A stretch of 64,000 nt of DNA from Mycobacterium sp. SM1 (GTDB taxonomy: Bacteria > Actinomycetota > Actinomycetes > Mycobacteriales > Mycobacteriaceae). Under the pieces are notes generated by a model, which was not told the origin of the DNA, did not search any database, and worked only from the letters and a program-made list of their open reading frames with translations. The stretch spans positions 198,501-262,500 of the forward strand of contig NZ_JAFLNH010000003.1 of assembly GCF_018361265.1 (NCBI RefSeq), written 5' to 3'. The first letter of the stretch is position 1; every line of letters starts with the position of its first letter. The translations under genes and the position numbers were made by a program. This document shows positions 20,843-32,315 of the stretch, one piece after another.

Positions 20843-22813
20843 GTGCCAGATCCCGCCACCTACCGGCCCGCTCCCGGGTCGATCCCGGTCGAGCCGGGCG
20901 TCTACCGATTCCGGGACCAGCACGGCCGAGTCATCTACGTCGGCAAGGCCAAGAGCCTGCGCAGCCGCCTGACGTCCTACTTCGCCGACGTCGCGGGCCT
21001 GAGCCCGCGCACCCGCCAGATGGTGACCACCGCCGCCAAGGTCGAGTGGACGGTGGTCAAGACCGAGGTCGAGGCGCTGCAACTGGAATACAACTGGATC
21101 AAGGAGTTCGATCCACGGTTTAACGTCCGCTACCGCGACGATAAGTCCTACCCGGTGCTGGCGGTCACCCTGGGCGAGGAGTTCCCCCGCTTGATGGTGT
21201 ACCGCGGCCCGCGGCGCAAGGGGGTGCGCTATTTCGGGCCGTACTCGCATGCCTGGGCGATCCGGGAAACCCTGGACCTGCTCACCCGGGTATTTCCGGC
21301 GCGAACCTGTTCGGCGGGGGTGTTCAAGCGGCACCAGCAGATCGACCGGCCATGCCTGCTCGGCTACATCGACAAATGCTCGGCACCCTGCGTCGGGCGG
21401 GTCAGCGCCGAGCAGCATCGCCGGATCGTGGAGGACTTCTGCGACTTCCTGTCCGGCAAGACCGACCGGTTCGCCCGCAGCTTGGAACGGCAGATGAACG
21501 CCGCCGCCGAGCAACTGGACTTTGAACGCGCCGCGCGACTGCGCGACGACCTGTCCGCGCTGAAGCGGGCGCTGGAGAAGCAGGCCGTGGTGCTCGGCGA
21601 CGGCACCGACGCCGACGTGATGGCGTTCGTCCAGGACGAGCTGGAAGCGGCGGTGCAGGTGTTTCACGTCCGCGGCGGCCGGGTTCGGGGCCAGCGCGGC
21701 TGGATCGTCGAAAAGCCCAGTGATCCTGGCGATTCCGGTGAGGCCCGGTTGGTCGAGCAGTTTTTGACCCAGTTCTACGGCGAGCAGGCAGAGCTGGACG
21801 AGGCCGCCGACGGAGCCGCGAACCCGGTGCCCCGCGAGGTGCTGGTGCCCTGCCTGCCGCCCGACGCCGAGCAGTTGGCCGATTGGTTGTCGACACTGCG
21901 CGGCTCGCGGGTGGTGCTGCGGGTGCCGCGGCGCGGCGACAAACGGGCTCTGGCCGAAACAGTTGAGCGGAATGCGAAGGAGGCGCTCCAGCAACATAAA
22001 TTGAGGCGTGCTGGGGACTTTAACGCCAGATCAGCTGCGCTGCAGAATATTCAGGAAGCGCTGGGACTGGCCGAGGCGCCGCTGCGAATCGAGTGCGTCG
22101 ACATCAGCCATGTGCAGGGCACCGACGTGGTGGGCTCGCTGGTGGTGTTCGAGGACGGGCTGCCCCGCAAGTCAGACTACCGCCACTTCGCCATCCGTCA
22201 GGCCGCCGGGCAGGGCCGATCCGATGACGTCGCCTCCATCGCGGAGGTGACTCGGCGGCGTTTCCTGCGCCACCTACAAGACTCGGCTATTCCTGCACCT
22301 GAGGGGAAACCACGCAGGTTCGCCTACCCGCCGAATTTGTATGTCGTCGACGGCGGCGCTCCCCAAGTCAACGCTGCCGCTGCGGTGCTCGACGAACTCG
22401 GCATCACCGACGTCGCGGTGATCGGCTTGGCCAAACGCCTCGAAGAGGTGTGGGTGCCGTCCGAACCCGACCCGATCATCATGCCGCGCAACAGCGAGGG
22501 GCTCTTTCTGCTCCAGCGGGTCCGCGACGAAGCGCATCGATTCGCCATCAGCTATCACCGGAGCAAGCGGTCCAAACGGATGACCGCGTCGGCGCTGGAC
22601 TCGGTGCCCGGGCTGGGCGAGCACCGTCGCAAGGCGCTGGTCCGCCATTTCGGATCGCTGGCGCGCCTGAAGGAGGCCACCGTCGACGAGATCACCACCG
22701 TTCCGGGAATCGGTGTCGCGACGGCGACGGCGGTGCTTGAGGCGTTGCGGGCCAATCCCGCCGGCGCGAACCCGACGGCGGATACGCGGCTCGCCGAACA
22801 GGCCTCCGGATGA
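20843..22813 (+). CDS. uvrC: excinuclease ABC subunit C
   Basis: Makes both incisions in nucleotide-excision repair with UvrA and UvrB. It has 656 residues from GTG 20843. The GIY-YIG nuclease is at residues 15-95 ([18 protein letters not shown]). A UVR motif that contacts UvrB lies near residues 212-245 ([20 protein letters not shown]). The C-terminal RNase-H-like nuclease carries [20 protein letters not shown] and DGGAPQ, and tandem helix-hairpin-helix motifs follow near the end ([24 protein letters not shown]). Its stop overlaps rapZ. Confidence 0.97.
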   Translation: MPDPATYRPAPGSIPVEPGVYRFRDQHGRVIYVGKAKSLRSRLTSYFADVAGLSPRTRQMVTTAAKVEWTVVKTEVEALQLEYNWIKEFDPRFNVRYRDDKSYPVLAVTLGEEFPRLMVYRGPRRKGVRYFGPYSHAWAIRETLDLLTRVFPARTCSAGVFKRHQQIDRPCLLGYIDKCSAPCVGRVSAEQHRRIVEDFCDFLSGKTDRFARSLERQMNAAAEQLDFERAARLRDDLSALKRALEKQAVVLGDGTDADVMAFVQDELEAAVQVFHVRGGRVRGQRGWIVEKPSDPGDSGEARLVEQFLTQFYGEQAELDEAADGAANPVPREVLVPCLPPDAEQLADWLSTLRGSRVVLRVPRRGDKRALAETVERNAKEALQQHKLRRAGDFNARSAALQNIQEALGLAEAPLRIECVDISHVQGTDVVGSLVVFEDGLPRKSDYRHFAIRQAAGQGRSDDVASIAEVTRRRFLRHLQDSAIPAPEGKPRRFAYPPNLYVVDGGAPQVNAAAAVLDELGITDVAVIGLAKRLEEVWVPSEPDPIIMPRNSEGLFLLQRVRDEAHRFAISYHRSKRSKRMTASALDSVPGLGEHRRKALVRHFGSLARLKEATVDEITTVPGIGVATATAVLEALRANPAGANPTADTRLAEQASG

Positions 22814-23739
22814 CGGGTCCGGCCACCGGCAAGCAGCCGGCCGACCAGTCCAGCACCGGGGCCGGCGCAACCGGGTCGGGTATCGACGTCGTCCTGGTGA
22901 CGGGATTGTCTGGCGCCGGGCGTGGGACGGCCGCCAAGGTGCTCGAAGACCTCGGCTGGTATGTCGCCGACAACCTGCCGCCGCAACTGATCACCCGCAT
23001 GGTCGACTTCGGGCTGGCGGCGGGTTCGCGCATCACCCAGCTGGTGGTGGTGATGGACGTGCGTTCTCGCGGGTTCACCGGTGACCTGGACTGGGTGCGC
23101 AACGACCTGGCCACCCGCAATATCACCCCCCGTGTCCTCTTCCTGGAGGCCACCGACGACGCGTTGGTGCGCCGTTTCGAGCAGAGTCGTCGCCGGCATC
23201 CGCTGCAGAGCGGGCAGACGTTGGCCGAAGGCATCGCCGCCGAACGCGAGATGCTGGCGTCGGTGCGCGCGACGGCCGACCTGATCATCGACACGTCGAC
23301 GCTGTCGGTACGCGAGCTGCGAGAAAGCATCGAACGCGCATTCGGCGGCGAGGTGGTCGCGCACACCAGCGTGACGGTTGAATCCTTCGGCTTCAAGTAC
23401 GGTCTACCGATGGACGCGGACATGGTGATGGACGTCCGGTTCTTGCCTAACCCGCACTGGGTGGACGAATTGCGGCCGCACACGGGTCAACACCCGGCGG
23501 TGCGCGACTATGTGCTCTGCCAGAGCGGCGCGGCCGAGTTCCTGGGCACCTACCATCGGTTGCTGTCCCTGGTCGTCGACGGCTATCGCAGGGAAGGGAA
23601 GCGCTACATGACCATTGCCATTGGCTGCACCGGCGGCAAGCATCGCAGCGTCGTGATCGCGGAGGAGCTGTCCCGGAGGTTGCAACCCGACCCGGCCCTG
23701 CGGGTGCGGGTGCTGCACCGGGATCTGGGCCGCGAATGA
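22810..23739 (+). CDS. rapZ: RapZ-family nucleotide-binding protein (Rv1421-like)
   Basis: P-loop protein of the RapZ/YvcJ family, 309 residues from ATG 22810 (ATGA overlap with uvrC). The Walker A is GLSGAGRGT near residue 40. The C-terminal domain includes [27 protein letters not shown] and the [11 protein letters not shown] motif typical of the family. In enterobacteria RapZ adapts small RNAs for glmS control. The role in mycobacteria is less certain and may link to cell-wall precursor supply, given the adjacent cuvA. Confidence 0.94.
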   Translation: MTGPATGKQPADQSSTGAGATGSGIDVVLVTGLSGAGRGTAAKVLEDLGWYVADNLPPQLITRMVDFGLAAGSRITQLVVVMDVRSRGFTGDLDWVRNDLATRNITPRVLFLEATDDALVRRFEQSRRRHPLQSGQTLAEGIAAEREMLASVRATADLIIDTSTLSVRELRESIERAFGGEVVAHTSVTVESFGFKYGLPMDADMVMDVRFLPNPHWVDELRPHTGQHPAVRDYVLCQSGAAEFLGTYHRLLSLVVDGYRREGKRYMTIAIGCTGGKHRSVVIAEELSRRLQPDPALRVRVLHRDLGRE

Positions 23740-24809
23740 GCGTGGAGCACAGCCCTGGCATTGTCGCGCTGGGCGGCGGGCATGGCCTGTATGCGACATT
23801 GTCGGCGGCCCGCCGCCTGACCCCGCACGTCACCGCGGTGGTGACGGTCGCCGACGACGGCGGTTCCTCGGGACGGCTGCGCAACGAACTGGACATGGTG
23901 GTGCCGCCGGGGGACTTGCGAATGGCCTTGGCGGCGTTGGCGTCCGACAGTCCACACGGGCGGCTGTGGGCAACCATCTTGCAGCACCGGTTCGGCGGCA
24001 GCGGGGCACTGGCCGGACATCCGATCGGCAACCTGCTGCTGGCCGGTCTCAACGAGGTGCTGGCCGACCCGGTCGCCGCGCTCGATGAACTTGGTCGCAT
24101 CCTCGGGGTCACCGGCAGGGTGTTGCCGATGTGCCCGATTGCCCTGCAGATCGAGGCCGATGTCGCCGGCTTGGAAGCCGACCCGCGGATTTTCCGGCTG
24201 ATCCGCGGTCAGGTGGCAATCGCGACCACACCGGGCAAAGTGCGCCGGGTACGGTTGTTGCCCGCCGACCCGCCGGCCACTCGGCAGGCGGTGGACGCGA
24301 TCATGGCCGCCGATCTGGTGGTGCTGGGCCCCGGATCGTGGTTCACCAGCGTGATCCCGCATGTGCTGGTGCCGGAACTGGCGGCGGCGCTGCAGGCCAC
24401 CGCCGCCCGCCGTGCCCTGGTGCTCAACCTGGTGGCAGAGCCGGGGGAGACGGCCGGTTTCTCGGTGGAGCGTCATCTGCATGTGCTCGCCCAGCACGCC
24501 CCGGGCTTTACCGTCCACGACATCATCATCGACGCCGAGCGAGTGCCCAGTGAGCGGGAGCGGGAGCAACTGCGGCGCACCGCAACGTTATTCGAAGCCG
24601 AGGTGCACTTCGCCGACGTCTCCAGAGCTGGTACACCTTTACATGACCCGGCCAAGCTGGCGGCGGCGCTGGATGCGGTGCGGGCACCCGATGCCGGCCC
24701 GGCGTCGTCCGCGGTGCCCGCCTCGGCGCGCATCGACGGTGACGGCCAACAGCCTGGCGTGCCGGGAGCGGGAGATAGCGGGCCAAGGGGTGACGGCGCG
24801 TGGCGATGA
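23736..24809 (+). CDS. cuvA: YvcK-like gluconeogenesis/cell-wall factor CuvA
   Basis: UDP-sugar-binding protein of the YvcK/CofD-like fold, 357 residues from ATG 23736 (ATGA overlap with rapZ). The N-terminal nucleotide-binding loop [12 protein letters not shown] is followed by [13 protein letters not shown] and later [14 protein letters not shown]. In Bacillus and Mycobacterium it supports cell-wall growth and shape on particular carbon sources. The last 45 residues are Pro/Ala-rich and not conserved. The frame overlaps whiA by an ATGA. Confidence 0.93.
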   Translation: MSVEHSPGIVALGGGHGLYATLSAARRLTPHVTAVVTVADDGGSSGRLRNELDMVVPPGDLRMALAALASDSPHGRLWATILQHRFGGSGALAGHPIGNLLLAGLNEVLADPVAALDELGRILGVTGRVLPMCPIALQIEADVAGLEADPRIFRLIRGQVAIATTPGKVRRVRLLPADPPATRQAVDAIMAADLVVLGPGSWFTSVIPHVLVPELAAALQATAARRALVLNLVAEPGETAGFSVERHLHVLAQHAPGFTVHDIIIDAERVPSEREREQLRRTATLFEAEVHFADVSRAGTPLHDPAKLAAALDAVRAPDAGPASSAVPASARIDGDGQQPGVPGAGDSGPRGDGAWR

Positions 24810-25783
24810 CGGCCGAAGTCAAAACCGAGTTGAGCCGCCTGGTGGTGACCTCGGTCAGCGCCCGGCGTGCCGAGGTGAGTTCTTTGCTGCGGTTTGCCGG
24901 TGGGTTGCATATCGCGGGCGGCCGTGTTGTCGTCGAGGCCGAGGTGGATTTGGCCAGCACCGCCCGGCGGCTGCGTAAGGAGATCTTCGAGCTGTACGGC
25001 TACAACGCGGTCGTGCATGTGCTGTCGGCCAGCGGGCTGCGCAAGCAGACGCGGTACGTGTTGCGGGTCGCCAACGAGGGGGAGGCGCTGGCCCGCCAGA
25101 CCGGGCTGCTGGATGCGCGCGGGCGCCCGGTACGCGGTTTGCCCGCCCAGGTTGTCGGCGGCAGTATCGCTGATGCCGAAGCCGCTTGGCGGGGTGCGTT
25201 TTTGGCGCACGGCTCACTGACAGAGCCGGGACGCTCATCTGCGTTGGAGGTCAGTTGTCCCGGTCCAGAGGCCGCGATGGCGCTGGTGGGGGCGGCGCGC
25301 CGGCTGGGGATCAGCGCGAAGGCCCGCGAGGTGCGCGGCGCCGACCGGGTGGTGGTGCGTGACGGTGAGGCTATCGGGGCGCTGCTGACTCGGATGGGGG
25401 CCCAGGATACCCGGCTGGTCTGGGAGGAGCGCCGAAGGCGCCGGGAGGTGCGTGCGACGGCTAACCGGCTGGCCAACTTCGATGATGCCAATCTGCGCCG
25501 CTCCGCGCGGGCCGCGGTGGCTGCGGCCGCCCGGGTGGAGCGGGCCCTGGAGATCCTCGGCGACGGGGTGCCCGATCACCTGGCCGCCGCCGGCAAGCTG
25601 CGCATCGAGCACCGGCAGGCTTCCCTTGAAGAACTTGGGCGCCTGGCCGACCCGCCAATGACCAAAGATGCTGTGGCAGGTCGTATCCGGCGCCTATTGT
25701 CGATGGCGGACCGCAAGGCGAGGGTGGAGGGCATTCCCGACACCGAATCGGCGGTGACCCCTGACCTACTCGAAGACGCTTAA
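24806..25783 (+). CDS. whiA: WhiA transcription factor
   Basis: Conserved Gram-positive regulator and cell-division factor, 325 residues from ATG 24806. GTG 24800 is also in frame, but ATG gives the ATGA overlap with cuvA and the usual length. An N-terminal LAGLIDADG-like fold ([34 protein letters not shown]) lacks nuclease residues. The C-terminal helix-turn-helix covers residues 260-310 ([27 protein letters not shown]). It is the last gene of the four-gene coupled uvrC-rapZ-cuvA-whiA operon. Confidence 0.97.
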   Translation: MTAEVKTELSRLVVTSVSARRAEVSSLLRFAGGLHIAGGRVVVEAEVDLASTARRLRKEIFELYGYNAVVHVLSASGLRKQTRYVLRVANEGEALARQTGLLDARGRPVRGLPAQVVGGSIADAEAAWRGAFLAHGSLTEPGRSSALEVSCPGPEAAMALVGAARRLGISAKAREVRGADRVVVRDGEAIGALLTRMGAQDTRLVWEERRRRREVRATANRLANFDDANLRRSARAAVAAAARVERALEILGDGVPDHLAAAGKLRIEHRQASLEELGRLADPPMTKDAVAGRIRRLLSMADRKARVEGIPDTESAVTPDLLEDA

Positions 25784-25809
25784 AGCGCGTTGAACCGCGT
25801 CGTCACCGA

Positions 25810-26316
25810 TCAGGAAACGCTGTCCCACTGCTCGTCTTCGACACCGGGGATGCAATGGTAGGCGATGACCGGCGTCCCCGGGTTGGCCACCCCGCCATAT
25901 ATGTTGAGGCAGGGGCCGAGGGCGCTTGTGACCTGACCGTCGGGCTGGTGAGTCCAGCGCTGGTTGTTGGTGTTGGCCCGGCAGGGCGCGAGCACCACCG
26001 GGGTGTCATCCGCTGCGCCGCCGATGTTGACGCATTGCCCGGGGAAGGCCACACTTTCGATCTGACCGGACGAGTTGAACTCCCAGAGTTGCGACTTCGA
26101 GGCATTGCAGGGGTTGACCATCGTCGCGGTGCCGTTACCGTTCGGAGCGTCAAAGCACCAATTGCCTCCCAATCGGCTCTTCAACTGGACCGGCCCGGCG
26201 GCACTTGCCACACCAGCGCTGAGCAACGCAACCGCCAACACCGCGCCGACCGCCGCCGGGGCCTGGCGCGCGCCGCCTATCAACCGAGACAAAGGCGATA
26301 ACGGCATTGGTTTCAT
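25810..26316 (-). CDS. secreted ricin-type beta-trefoil lectin (Rv1419-like)
   Basis: Exported carbohydrate-binding protein, 168 residues. The signal peptide covers residues 1-39, with a hydrophobic core AVGAVLAVALLSAGVA and likely cleavage after ASA. The mature part is one beta-trefoil with QLW (76-78), QRW (119-121) and a final EQW (162-164) motif. Six cysteines (54, 70, 95, 112, 136, 155) give one disulphide per lobe. GPVQLKSRLG and ESVAFPG.CVNIG match the M. tuberculosis secreted lectin Rv1419. An internal ATG at 26307 has better ribosome-site spacing than 26316. It is convergent with whiA. Confidence 0.88.
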   Translation of the reverse strand: MKPMPLSPLSRLIGGARQAPAAVGAVLAVALLSAGVASAAGPVQLKSRLGGNWCFDAPNGNGTATMVNPCNASKSQLWEFNSSGQIESVAFPGQCVNIGGAADDTPVVLAPCRANTNNQRWTHQPDGQVTSALGPCLNIYGGVANPGTPVIAYHCIPGVEDEQWDSVS

Positions 26317-26552
26317 CCTCTCTGGCTCTCTGGCAACCTCACAGCCACCACCGACACCCCCGCCGCATTCGCGAATGCGGTCATCCGCTGCGCCTGACGA
26401 TCCAGATCCTCGAGCTGCATATGGGTGGAAACCCGGGCATACACAGCGGCGTTCCCGACCAGGGCGTGCTGCGAGTCAGGCATCACCACATGCCCCGAGT
26501 CATCGAGGTACGCGCCCTCAACCTTGCCCGCCCTACAGCGGATTATGCGCGA
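26313..26552 (-). pseudogene. remnant of an IS607-type serine recombinase (tnpA)
   Basis: Reading the minus strand from just after a TAA at about 26550 gives an open frame of about 77 codons with no start. It shows a MerR-like end (KVEGAYLDDSGHVVMP), then VYARVSTHMQ with the catalytic-serine motif YARVS, then LEDLDRQAQRMTAFANAAGVSVV. This matches the N-terminal third of IS607-family TnpA resolvases. The frame then leaves homology (RLPESQRG) and stops at TGA 26313-26315, which overlaps the lectin ATG. Both the N-terminus and most of the catalytic domain are missing. It is a different subfamily from the intact tnpA at 32316. Confidence 0.7.
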
Positions 26553-26652
26553 TTATAAAGAACTAGTTGTCACACCGAAACCACCATGGCAAGGCGCTCA
26601 ACGGCCCGATGCCTCGGGCGTCGGGAAGCCAGGTTGTGCCAAGATCGCCGAC

Positions 26653-26757
26653 ATGCTGACCCGAGAGCCCGGGCCCGAGCCCGGTGATACGTTCCCGGCG
26701 CGCCTCATCGCCTCGGCGCGCCTTATCGCCCACCGCAAAGCCGCCCCGCAGCGATGA
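26653..26757 (+). CDS. possible 34-residue leader ORF
   Basis: ATG 26653 opens a 34-codon frame whose TGA overlaps the next ATG (ATGA), as in a coupled leader. The product is Arg/Ala-rich and resembles nothing I know. It may be chance in high-GC DNA. The rest of 26553-26652 holds no recognised gene. Confidence 0.2.
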   Translation: MLTREPGPEPGDTFPARLIASARLIAHRKAAPQR

Positions 26758-28169
26758 CTACCGCGGTTGTCGTCGGCGCCGGGCCCAACGGCCTGGCGGC
26801 CGCGATCTACCTGGCGCGCAACGGCGTCGAGGTGCAGGTGTTAGAGTCTGCCGACACCATCGGCGGGGGAGCGCGCTCGAGCGAGCTGACGGTGCCCGGG
26901 GTCATTCACGATCACTGCTCGGCGGTGCACCCGCTGGGAGCGGGCTCACCGGTTTGGGAGCAGTTCAACCTGCAACGCTACGGGTTGACCTGGAAATGGC
27001 CGGAGATCGACTGTGCGCACCCGCTGGACGACGGCACCGCGGGGGTGCTGTGGCGATCGCTCGAGCGGACCGCCGCCGGTCTAGGGTCCGACGGATCCCG
27101 GTGGCGTCGCGCCTTAGCCGACCTGGTGTCCGGTTTCGACGACTTGGCCCATGACCTCATGCGACCGGTGATCGCCATGCCACGCCACCCCATCCGGCTG
27201 GCGGCTTTCGGGTCGCGGGCCGTGCTTCCGGCCACGGTGATGGCCCGCTGGTTCGGCACCGAGCGGGGACGCGCCCTGTTCGGTGGCGCGGCCGCGCACA
27301 TCTTCACCCGCCTGGACCGGCCGCTGACCGCGTCGTTGGCGTTGCTGTTGCTGGCCGGCGGGCACCGATACGGCTGGCCGGTCGCCGAAGGCGGATCGGG
27401 GTCGATCACCACCGCCCTGGCCGCCGCGCTGCACAACCATGGCGGCACCATCACCACCGGCGTCACCGTCACCAATCGCACCGATATCCCCGATGCCGAC
27501 ATCGTGATGCTCGATTTGAGCCCGGCCTCGGCGTTACGGCTCTACGGCGATCTCATGCCGGCCCGGATCCGGCGGTCCTATCAGCGCTACCGGGAAGGCT
27601 CGTCGGCGTTCAAGGTCGACTTCGCCATCGACGGTGACATCCCCTGGACCAACCCCGACTGCCGCCGGGCGGGCACCGTGCACCTCGGCGGCAGTTTCGC
27701 CGAGATCGCGCACAGCGAACGGCAACGGGCGGAAGGCCGGATGCCACAGCGCCCATTCGTGCTCGTCGGCCAGCAGTACCTGGCCGACCCGTCGCGCTCC
27801 GCCGGCGACATCAACCCGGTCTGGGCCTACGCGCACGTGCCGTTCGGCTACCGGGGCGACGCCACCGCCGCCGTCATCGATCAGATCGAGCGGTTTGCGC
27901 CGGGGTTTCGGGACCACATCATCGCCACGGTCAGCACATCCACTGCCGAGCTGCAGGCCGGTAACCCCAACTTCGTCGGCGGGGACATCATCGGCGGCGC
28001 CAATGACCGGTTGCAGCTCCTGTTTCGGCCCCGGGTGGCCCTCGACCCATACTTCATCGGCGTGCCGGGCGTTTACCTGTGCTCGCAATCCACCCCGCCG
28101 GGCGCGGGCGTGCACGGGCTGTGCGGCTACCACGCTGCGCACTCTGCGCTGCGCCGGCTGTCCGGGTGA
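26754..28169 (+). CDS. FAD-dependent oxidoreductase, phytoene-desaturase-like (Rv1432-like)
   Basis: Predicted flavoprotein amine-oxidase/phytoene-desaturase superfamily member, 471 residues. The dinucleotide-binding fold starts at the N-terminus (VVVGAGPNGLAAAIYLARNG followed by an acidic strand end at LES). A C-terminal FAD contact lies in YLCSQSTPPGAGVHGLCGYHAA. The substrate is unknown. M. tuberculosis Rv1432, upstream of gap, is the positional match. The genes I recall between whiA and Rv1432 there are absent here. Confidence 0.88.
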   Translation: MTTAVVVGAGPNGLAAAIYLARNGVEVQVLESADTIGGGARSSELTVPGVIHDHCSAVHPLGAGSPVWEQFNLQRYGLTWKWPEIDCAHPLDDGTAGVLWRSLERTAAGLGSDGSRWRRALADLVSGFDDLAHDLMRPVIAMPRHPIRLAAFGSRAVLPATVMARWFGTERGRALFGGAAAHIFTRLDRPLTASLALLLLAGGHRYGWPVAEGGSGSITTALAAALHNHGGTITTGVTVTNRTDIPDADIVMLDLSPASALRLYGDLMPARIRRSYQRYREGSSAFKVDFAIDGDIPWTNPDCRRAGTVHLGGSFAEIAHSERQRAEGRMPQRPFVLVGQQYLADPSRSAGDINPVWAYAHVPFGYRGDATAAVIDQIERFAPGFRDHIIATVSTSTAELQAGNPNFVGGDIIGGANDRLQLLFRPRVALDPYFIGVPGVYLCSQSTPPGAGVHGLCGYHAAHSALRRLSG

Positions 28170-28271
28170 GGCAGGCGCACGTGGCGGCGGGGCGGTAGAC
28201 CGGGTTTGGGCCGGGCGCACGCCGGTTACCATCCATGCGGGCTCGAGGCCGGTCGGCAAACTACCATCTAG

Positions 28272-29333
<1,062 letters not shown>

Positions 29334-29335
29334 CC

Positions 29336-30574
29336 ATGAGCATCAAGTCACTCGACGACTTGCTGGCCGACGGGGTCTCGGACCGGGGCGTGCTGGTGCG
29401 CTCCGACTTGAACGTCCCCCTCGGTGACGGTGGCGCCATCGCCGATCCCGGTCGTATCGCAGCATCGGTGCCCACGCTGAGAACGCTGGTCAACGCCGGC
29501 GCCAAAGTGGTGGTCGCCGCACACCTGGGGCGTCCCACAGACGGCCCCGACCCGAAGTTGTCGTTGGCGCCGGTGGCCGCGGCCCTGGGCGAGCAATTGG
29601 GGCAGCCGGTGCAGCTCGCCGGCGACGTCGCGGGGCCCGACGCGCGGGCCCGCGCCGAGAGGCTGACCGCGGGTGACATCCTGTTGCTGGAGAACGTCCG
29701 CTTCGATCCGCGCGAGACCAGCAAGGACGACGCAGAGCGGCTGGCCCTTGCCCGGCAACTGGCCGACTTGGTCGGCGATGGCGGGGCTTTCGTGTCCGAC
29801 GGGTTCGGGGTGGTGCACCGCAAGCAGGCTTCGGTCTACGATGTCGCCACCCTGCTGCCGCATTATGCCGGCGCGCTGGTGGCCGCCGAAGTCACAGTGC
29901 TGGAGCAGCTGACCAGCTCAACCCGGCGGCCCTACGCCGTGGTGTTGGGCGGGTCGAAGGTGTCCGACAAGCTCGGGGTGATCGAACAGCTGGCGACCAA
30001 GGCCGACAGCATCCTGATCGGTGGCGGCATGTGTTTCACATTTCTTGCCGCGCAGGGCTTTTCGGTAGGAAAGTCGCTTCTGGAGCACGAGATGGTGGAT
30101 ACCTGCAGTCGGCTGCTGGACACTTACGCCGATGTGCTGCGGCTCCCGGTCGACATTGTGGTGGCCGAGCGTTTCGCGGCCGACTCGCCATCGGAAACCG
30201 TAGCCGCAGAACGTATCCCGGACGACAAGATGGGCCTGGACATCGGACCGGGGTCGGTGACGCGGTTCGCCACGTTGTTGTTCAACGCGAAGACGATCTT
30301 CTGGAACGGACCGATGGGGGTGTTCGAATTCCCGGCGTTCGCCGCCGGCACCGCGGGTGTCGCCCAGGCGATCACCACCGCGACCGCCAAGGGCGCCTTC
30401 AGCGTGGTCGGCGGGGGTGACTCGGCGGCCGCGGTGCGCACCCTGGGCCTTCCCGAGAAGGCTTTCTCACACATCTCCACCGGCGGCGGCGCGTCGCTGG
30501 AATACCTTGAGGGCAAAACCCTGCCCGGCCTGGAGGTGTTGCGTGACGGCGCCGGACACCAAGGAGACTCGTGA
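29336..30574 (+). CDS. pgk: phosphoglycerate kinase
   Basis: Makes ATP from 1,3-bisphosphoglycerate. It has 412 residues from ATG 29336, 2 bp after gap. Motifs include [11 protein letters not shown] near the N-terminus, AAHLGRPT, the hinge region [14 protein letters not shown], and the C-terminal [10 protein letters not shown] with [13 protein letters not shown] at the nucleotide site. The stop overlaps the tpi GTG. Confidence 0.98.
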   Translation: MSIKSLDDLLADGVSDRGVLVRSDLNVPLGDGGAIADPGRIAASVPTLRTLVNAGAKVVVAAHLGRPTDGPDPKLSLAPVAAALGEQLGQPVQLAGDVAGPDARARAERLTAGDILLLENVRFDPRETSKDDAERLALARQLADLVGDGGAFVSDGFGVVHRKQASVYDVATLLPHYAGALVAAEVTVLEQLTSSTRRPYAVVLGGSKVSDKLGVIEQLATKADSILIGGGMCFTFLAAQGFSVGKSLLEHEMVDTCSRLLDTYADVLRLPVDIVVAERFAADSPSETVAAERIPDDKMGLDIGPGSVTRFATLLFNAKTIFWNGPMGVFEFPAFAAGTAGVAQAITTATAKGAFSVVGGGDSAAAVRTLGLPEKAFSHISTGGGASLEYLEGKTLPGLEVLRDGAGHQGDS

Positions 30575-31356
30575 TCCGCAAGCCGCTGATCGCCGGTAAC
30601 TGGAAGATGAACCTTAACCACTTCGAGGCGATCGCGCTGGTGCAAAAGATCGCGTTCTCGCTGCCGGATAAGTACTTCGACAAGGTGGACGTCGCGGTGC
30701 TGCCGCCGTTCACCGATCTGCGCAGCGTGCAAACCCTGGTCGACGGCGACAAGCTGCGGTTGTGCTACGGGGCGCAGGACCTTTCCCCACACGACTCGGG
30801 CGCTTACACCGGTGACATTAGCGGGGCCTTTCTGGCCAAGCTCGGTTGCACCTACGTCGTCGTCGGTCACTCCGAGCGACGCAGCTACCACTATGAGGAC
30901 GACACGCTGGTGGCCGCCAAGGCAGCCGCGGGACTTAGGCACGGGCTGACCCCGATCGTCTGCATCGGCGAGCACCTGCAGGTTCGGGAAGCCGGTGACC
31001 ACGTGACCCACAACCTTGAGCAGCTTCGCGGGTCGCTGGCCGGGTTGTCGGCTCAGCAAATCGGCGCCGTCGTCATCGCCTACGAGCCGGTCTGGGCAAT
31101 CGGAACCGGGCGGGTGGCCGGTGCGGCCGACGCCCAAGAGGTGTGCGCGGCCATCCGCGACGAACTCCGGACACTGGCGTCGCCGCAGGTTGCCGAGAGC
31201 GTGCGGGTGCTCTACGGCGGATCGGTCAACGCGCAGAACATCGGCGACATCGTCGCTCAAGCCGACATCGACGGCGCGCTGGTGGGCGGGGCGTCGCTGG
31301 ACGGGGAGCAATTCGCAACCCTGTGCGCCGTCGCGGCCGGCGGGCCGCTGCCGTAG
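30571..31356 (+). CDS. tpiA: triosephosphate isomerase
   Basis: TIM-barrel enzyme of 261 residues. The GTG start at 30571 overlaps the pgk stop (GTGA). Catalytic elements are present: the Asn-Lys pair in AGNWKMN, the electrophilic His in VVGHSERR, and the glutamate in [14 protein letters not shown] (also loop 6). YGGSVNAQN and GGASLDG close the phosphate site. Confidence 0.98.
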   Translation: MIRKPLIAGNWKMNLNHFEAIALVQKIAFSLPDKYFDKVDVAVLPPFTDLRSVQTLVDGDKLRLCYGAQDLSPHDSGAYTGDISGAFLAKLGCTYVVVGHSERRSYHYEDDTLVAAKAAAGLRHGLTPIVCIGEHLQVREAGDHVTHNLEQLRGSLAGLSAQQIGAVVIAYEPVWAIGTGRVAGAADAQEVCAAIRDELRTLASPQVAESVRVLYGGSVNAQNIGDIVAQADIDGALVGGASLDGEQFATLCAVAAGGPLP

Positions 31357-31489
31357 CCGGCGAAACGGCGAAAGCGGCACCGTTGATGGGTGCCGAAGCG
31401 GAGCCTACCTGGCCGTGCCGCCGGCCTTTCCCGGTTGCCGGCGCCGGACCCCCATTCGGTCCAGACCCCGATTCGGTAAGGTGACGGGC

Positions 31490-31723
31490 ATGGAGTTGGC
31501 GCTGCAGATCATCCTGGTCATCACCAGTGTGCTGGTGGTGTTGCTGGTGCTGCTGCACCGCGCCAAGGGTGGCGGCTTGTCGACACTATTCGGCGGCGGC
31601 GTGCAATCGGCCCTGTCGGGCTCGACGGTGGTGGAGAAGAACCTCGACCGGTTGACCTATTTCGTCACCGGAATCTGGCTGGTCGCCATCATCGGCATGG
31701 CCCTGTTGATCAAGTACCGCTGA
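31490..31723 (+). CDS. secG: preprotein translocase subunit SecG
   Basis: Two-helix component of the SecYEG channel, 77 residues from ATG 31490. Helix one is LALQIILVITSVLVVLLVLLH, then the conserved loop AKGGGLSTLFGGGVQ, then helix two (YFVTGIWLVAIIGMALLIKY). The frame is open upstream within tpi, but this start gives the exact family length. It lies 133 bp after tpi and is the last core gene before the IS607-like element. Confidence 0.96.
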   Translation: MELALQIILVITSVLVVLLVLLHRAKGGGLSTLFGGGVQSALSGSTVVEKNLDRLTYFVTGIWLVAIIGMALLIKYR

Positions 31724-31794
31724 TCCGTCGCGCCCCGTGGCGTTACGGGCTGGTCACGTGGCATGCAAACACGGGTTGAGAACAGCTGGTGATT

Positions 31795-31903
31795 TTGTTG
31801 GCCGGTAGCGGTCGGCCGGTTGTTGTCGGACTTGTTTGAGAGTATGTGACTGCTGGACTCTCGCCGGTCTGGGTTCGGATGGTTTTGTTGGTCATTGTTG
31901 GCC
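31795..31903. repeat. subterminal direct repeats at the IS607 left end
   Basis: TTGTTGGCC occurs at 31795-31803 and again exactly 100 bp later at 31895-31903. These may be TnpA binding sites. Confidence 0.45.
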
Positions 31904-31904
31904 A
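31887..31904. repeat. IS607 left inverted repeat
   Basis: GTTGGTCATTGTTGGCCA matches the reverse complement of 34620-34637 at 17 of 18 positions. It lies 39 bp upstream of the first ORF. Confidence 0.55.
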
Positions 31905-31942
31905 TGGTGGTGGTGCGTTCGATGCGTGATGGAGGAAATGCG

Positions 31943-32314
31943 ATGAGCGCGAAGGTTGTCGTCAGCGCCTCGCTGTCCAGCAGCTATGACAGGCGGTATG
32001 TCGTCGTCGACGAGGCGACCGGTGAGGTGCTCGATGATGCTCAGGGCTACGGATACAAGACCGCGCAAAACGCGCACCGCGCACACTCCTTTAAGTCGAT
32101 GTCGGCGAAGAAGAAGCGCGAGCGCGCCGCGGCGAAACGACGTGTGCAGCGTTGGTGTGGGCAGCGCCCAGAATTCGTGCAGCACCTCGAACAGGCGGCG
32201 TTCTACGCGATCAAGGACGGCGAGAACGTCACCGCAGCGGATGTGCGGGCGATGCTGGCCGAAGATGGCCTCGAATTGCCTTTTCCGGTCGAAGACCTGA
32301 TGAGGCATTGGTGA
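31943..32314 (+). CDS. uncharacterised IS607-borne protein
   Basis: First ORF of the element, 123 residues from ATG 31943 (GGAGGA site 6 bp upstream). It ends 1 bp before the tnpA ATG, so it is almost certainly cotranslated with tnpA-tnpB. The N-terminus looks like a beta-rich fold (VVVSASLSSSYDRRYVVVDE) followed by the motif DDAQGYGYKTAQNAHRA. A strongly basic helix follows (SAKKKRERAAAKRRVQRW, about residues 53-70), then an acidic C-terminus. I recall the DDAQGYGYK-type motif from small Gram-positive hypothetical proteins but know no function. It is not a standard IS607 component. RNA or DNA binding is possible from the basic helix. Confidence 0.75.
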   Translation: MSAKVVVSASLSSSYDRRYVVVDEATGEVLDDAQGYGYKTAQNAHRAHSFKSMSAKKKRERAAAKRRVQRWCGQRPEFVQHLEQAAFYAIKDGENVTAADVRAMLAEDGLELPFPVEDLMRHW

Positions 32315-32315
32315 C

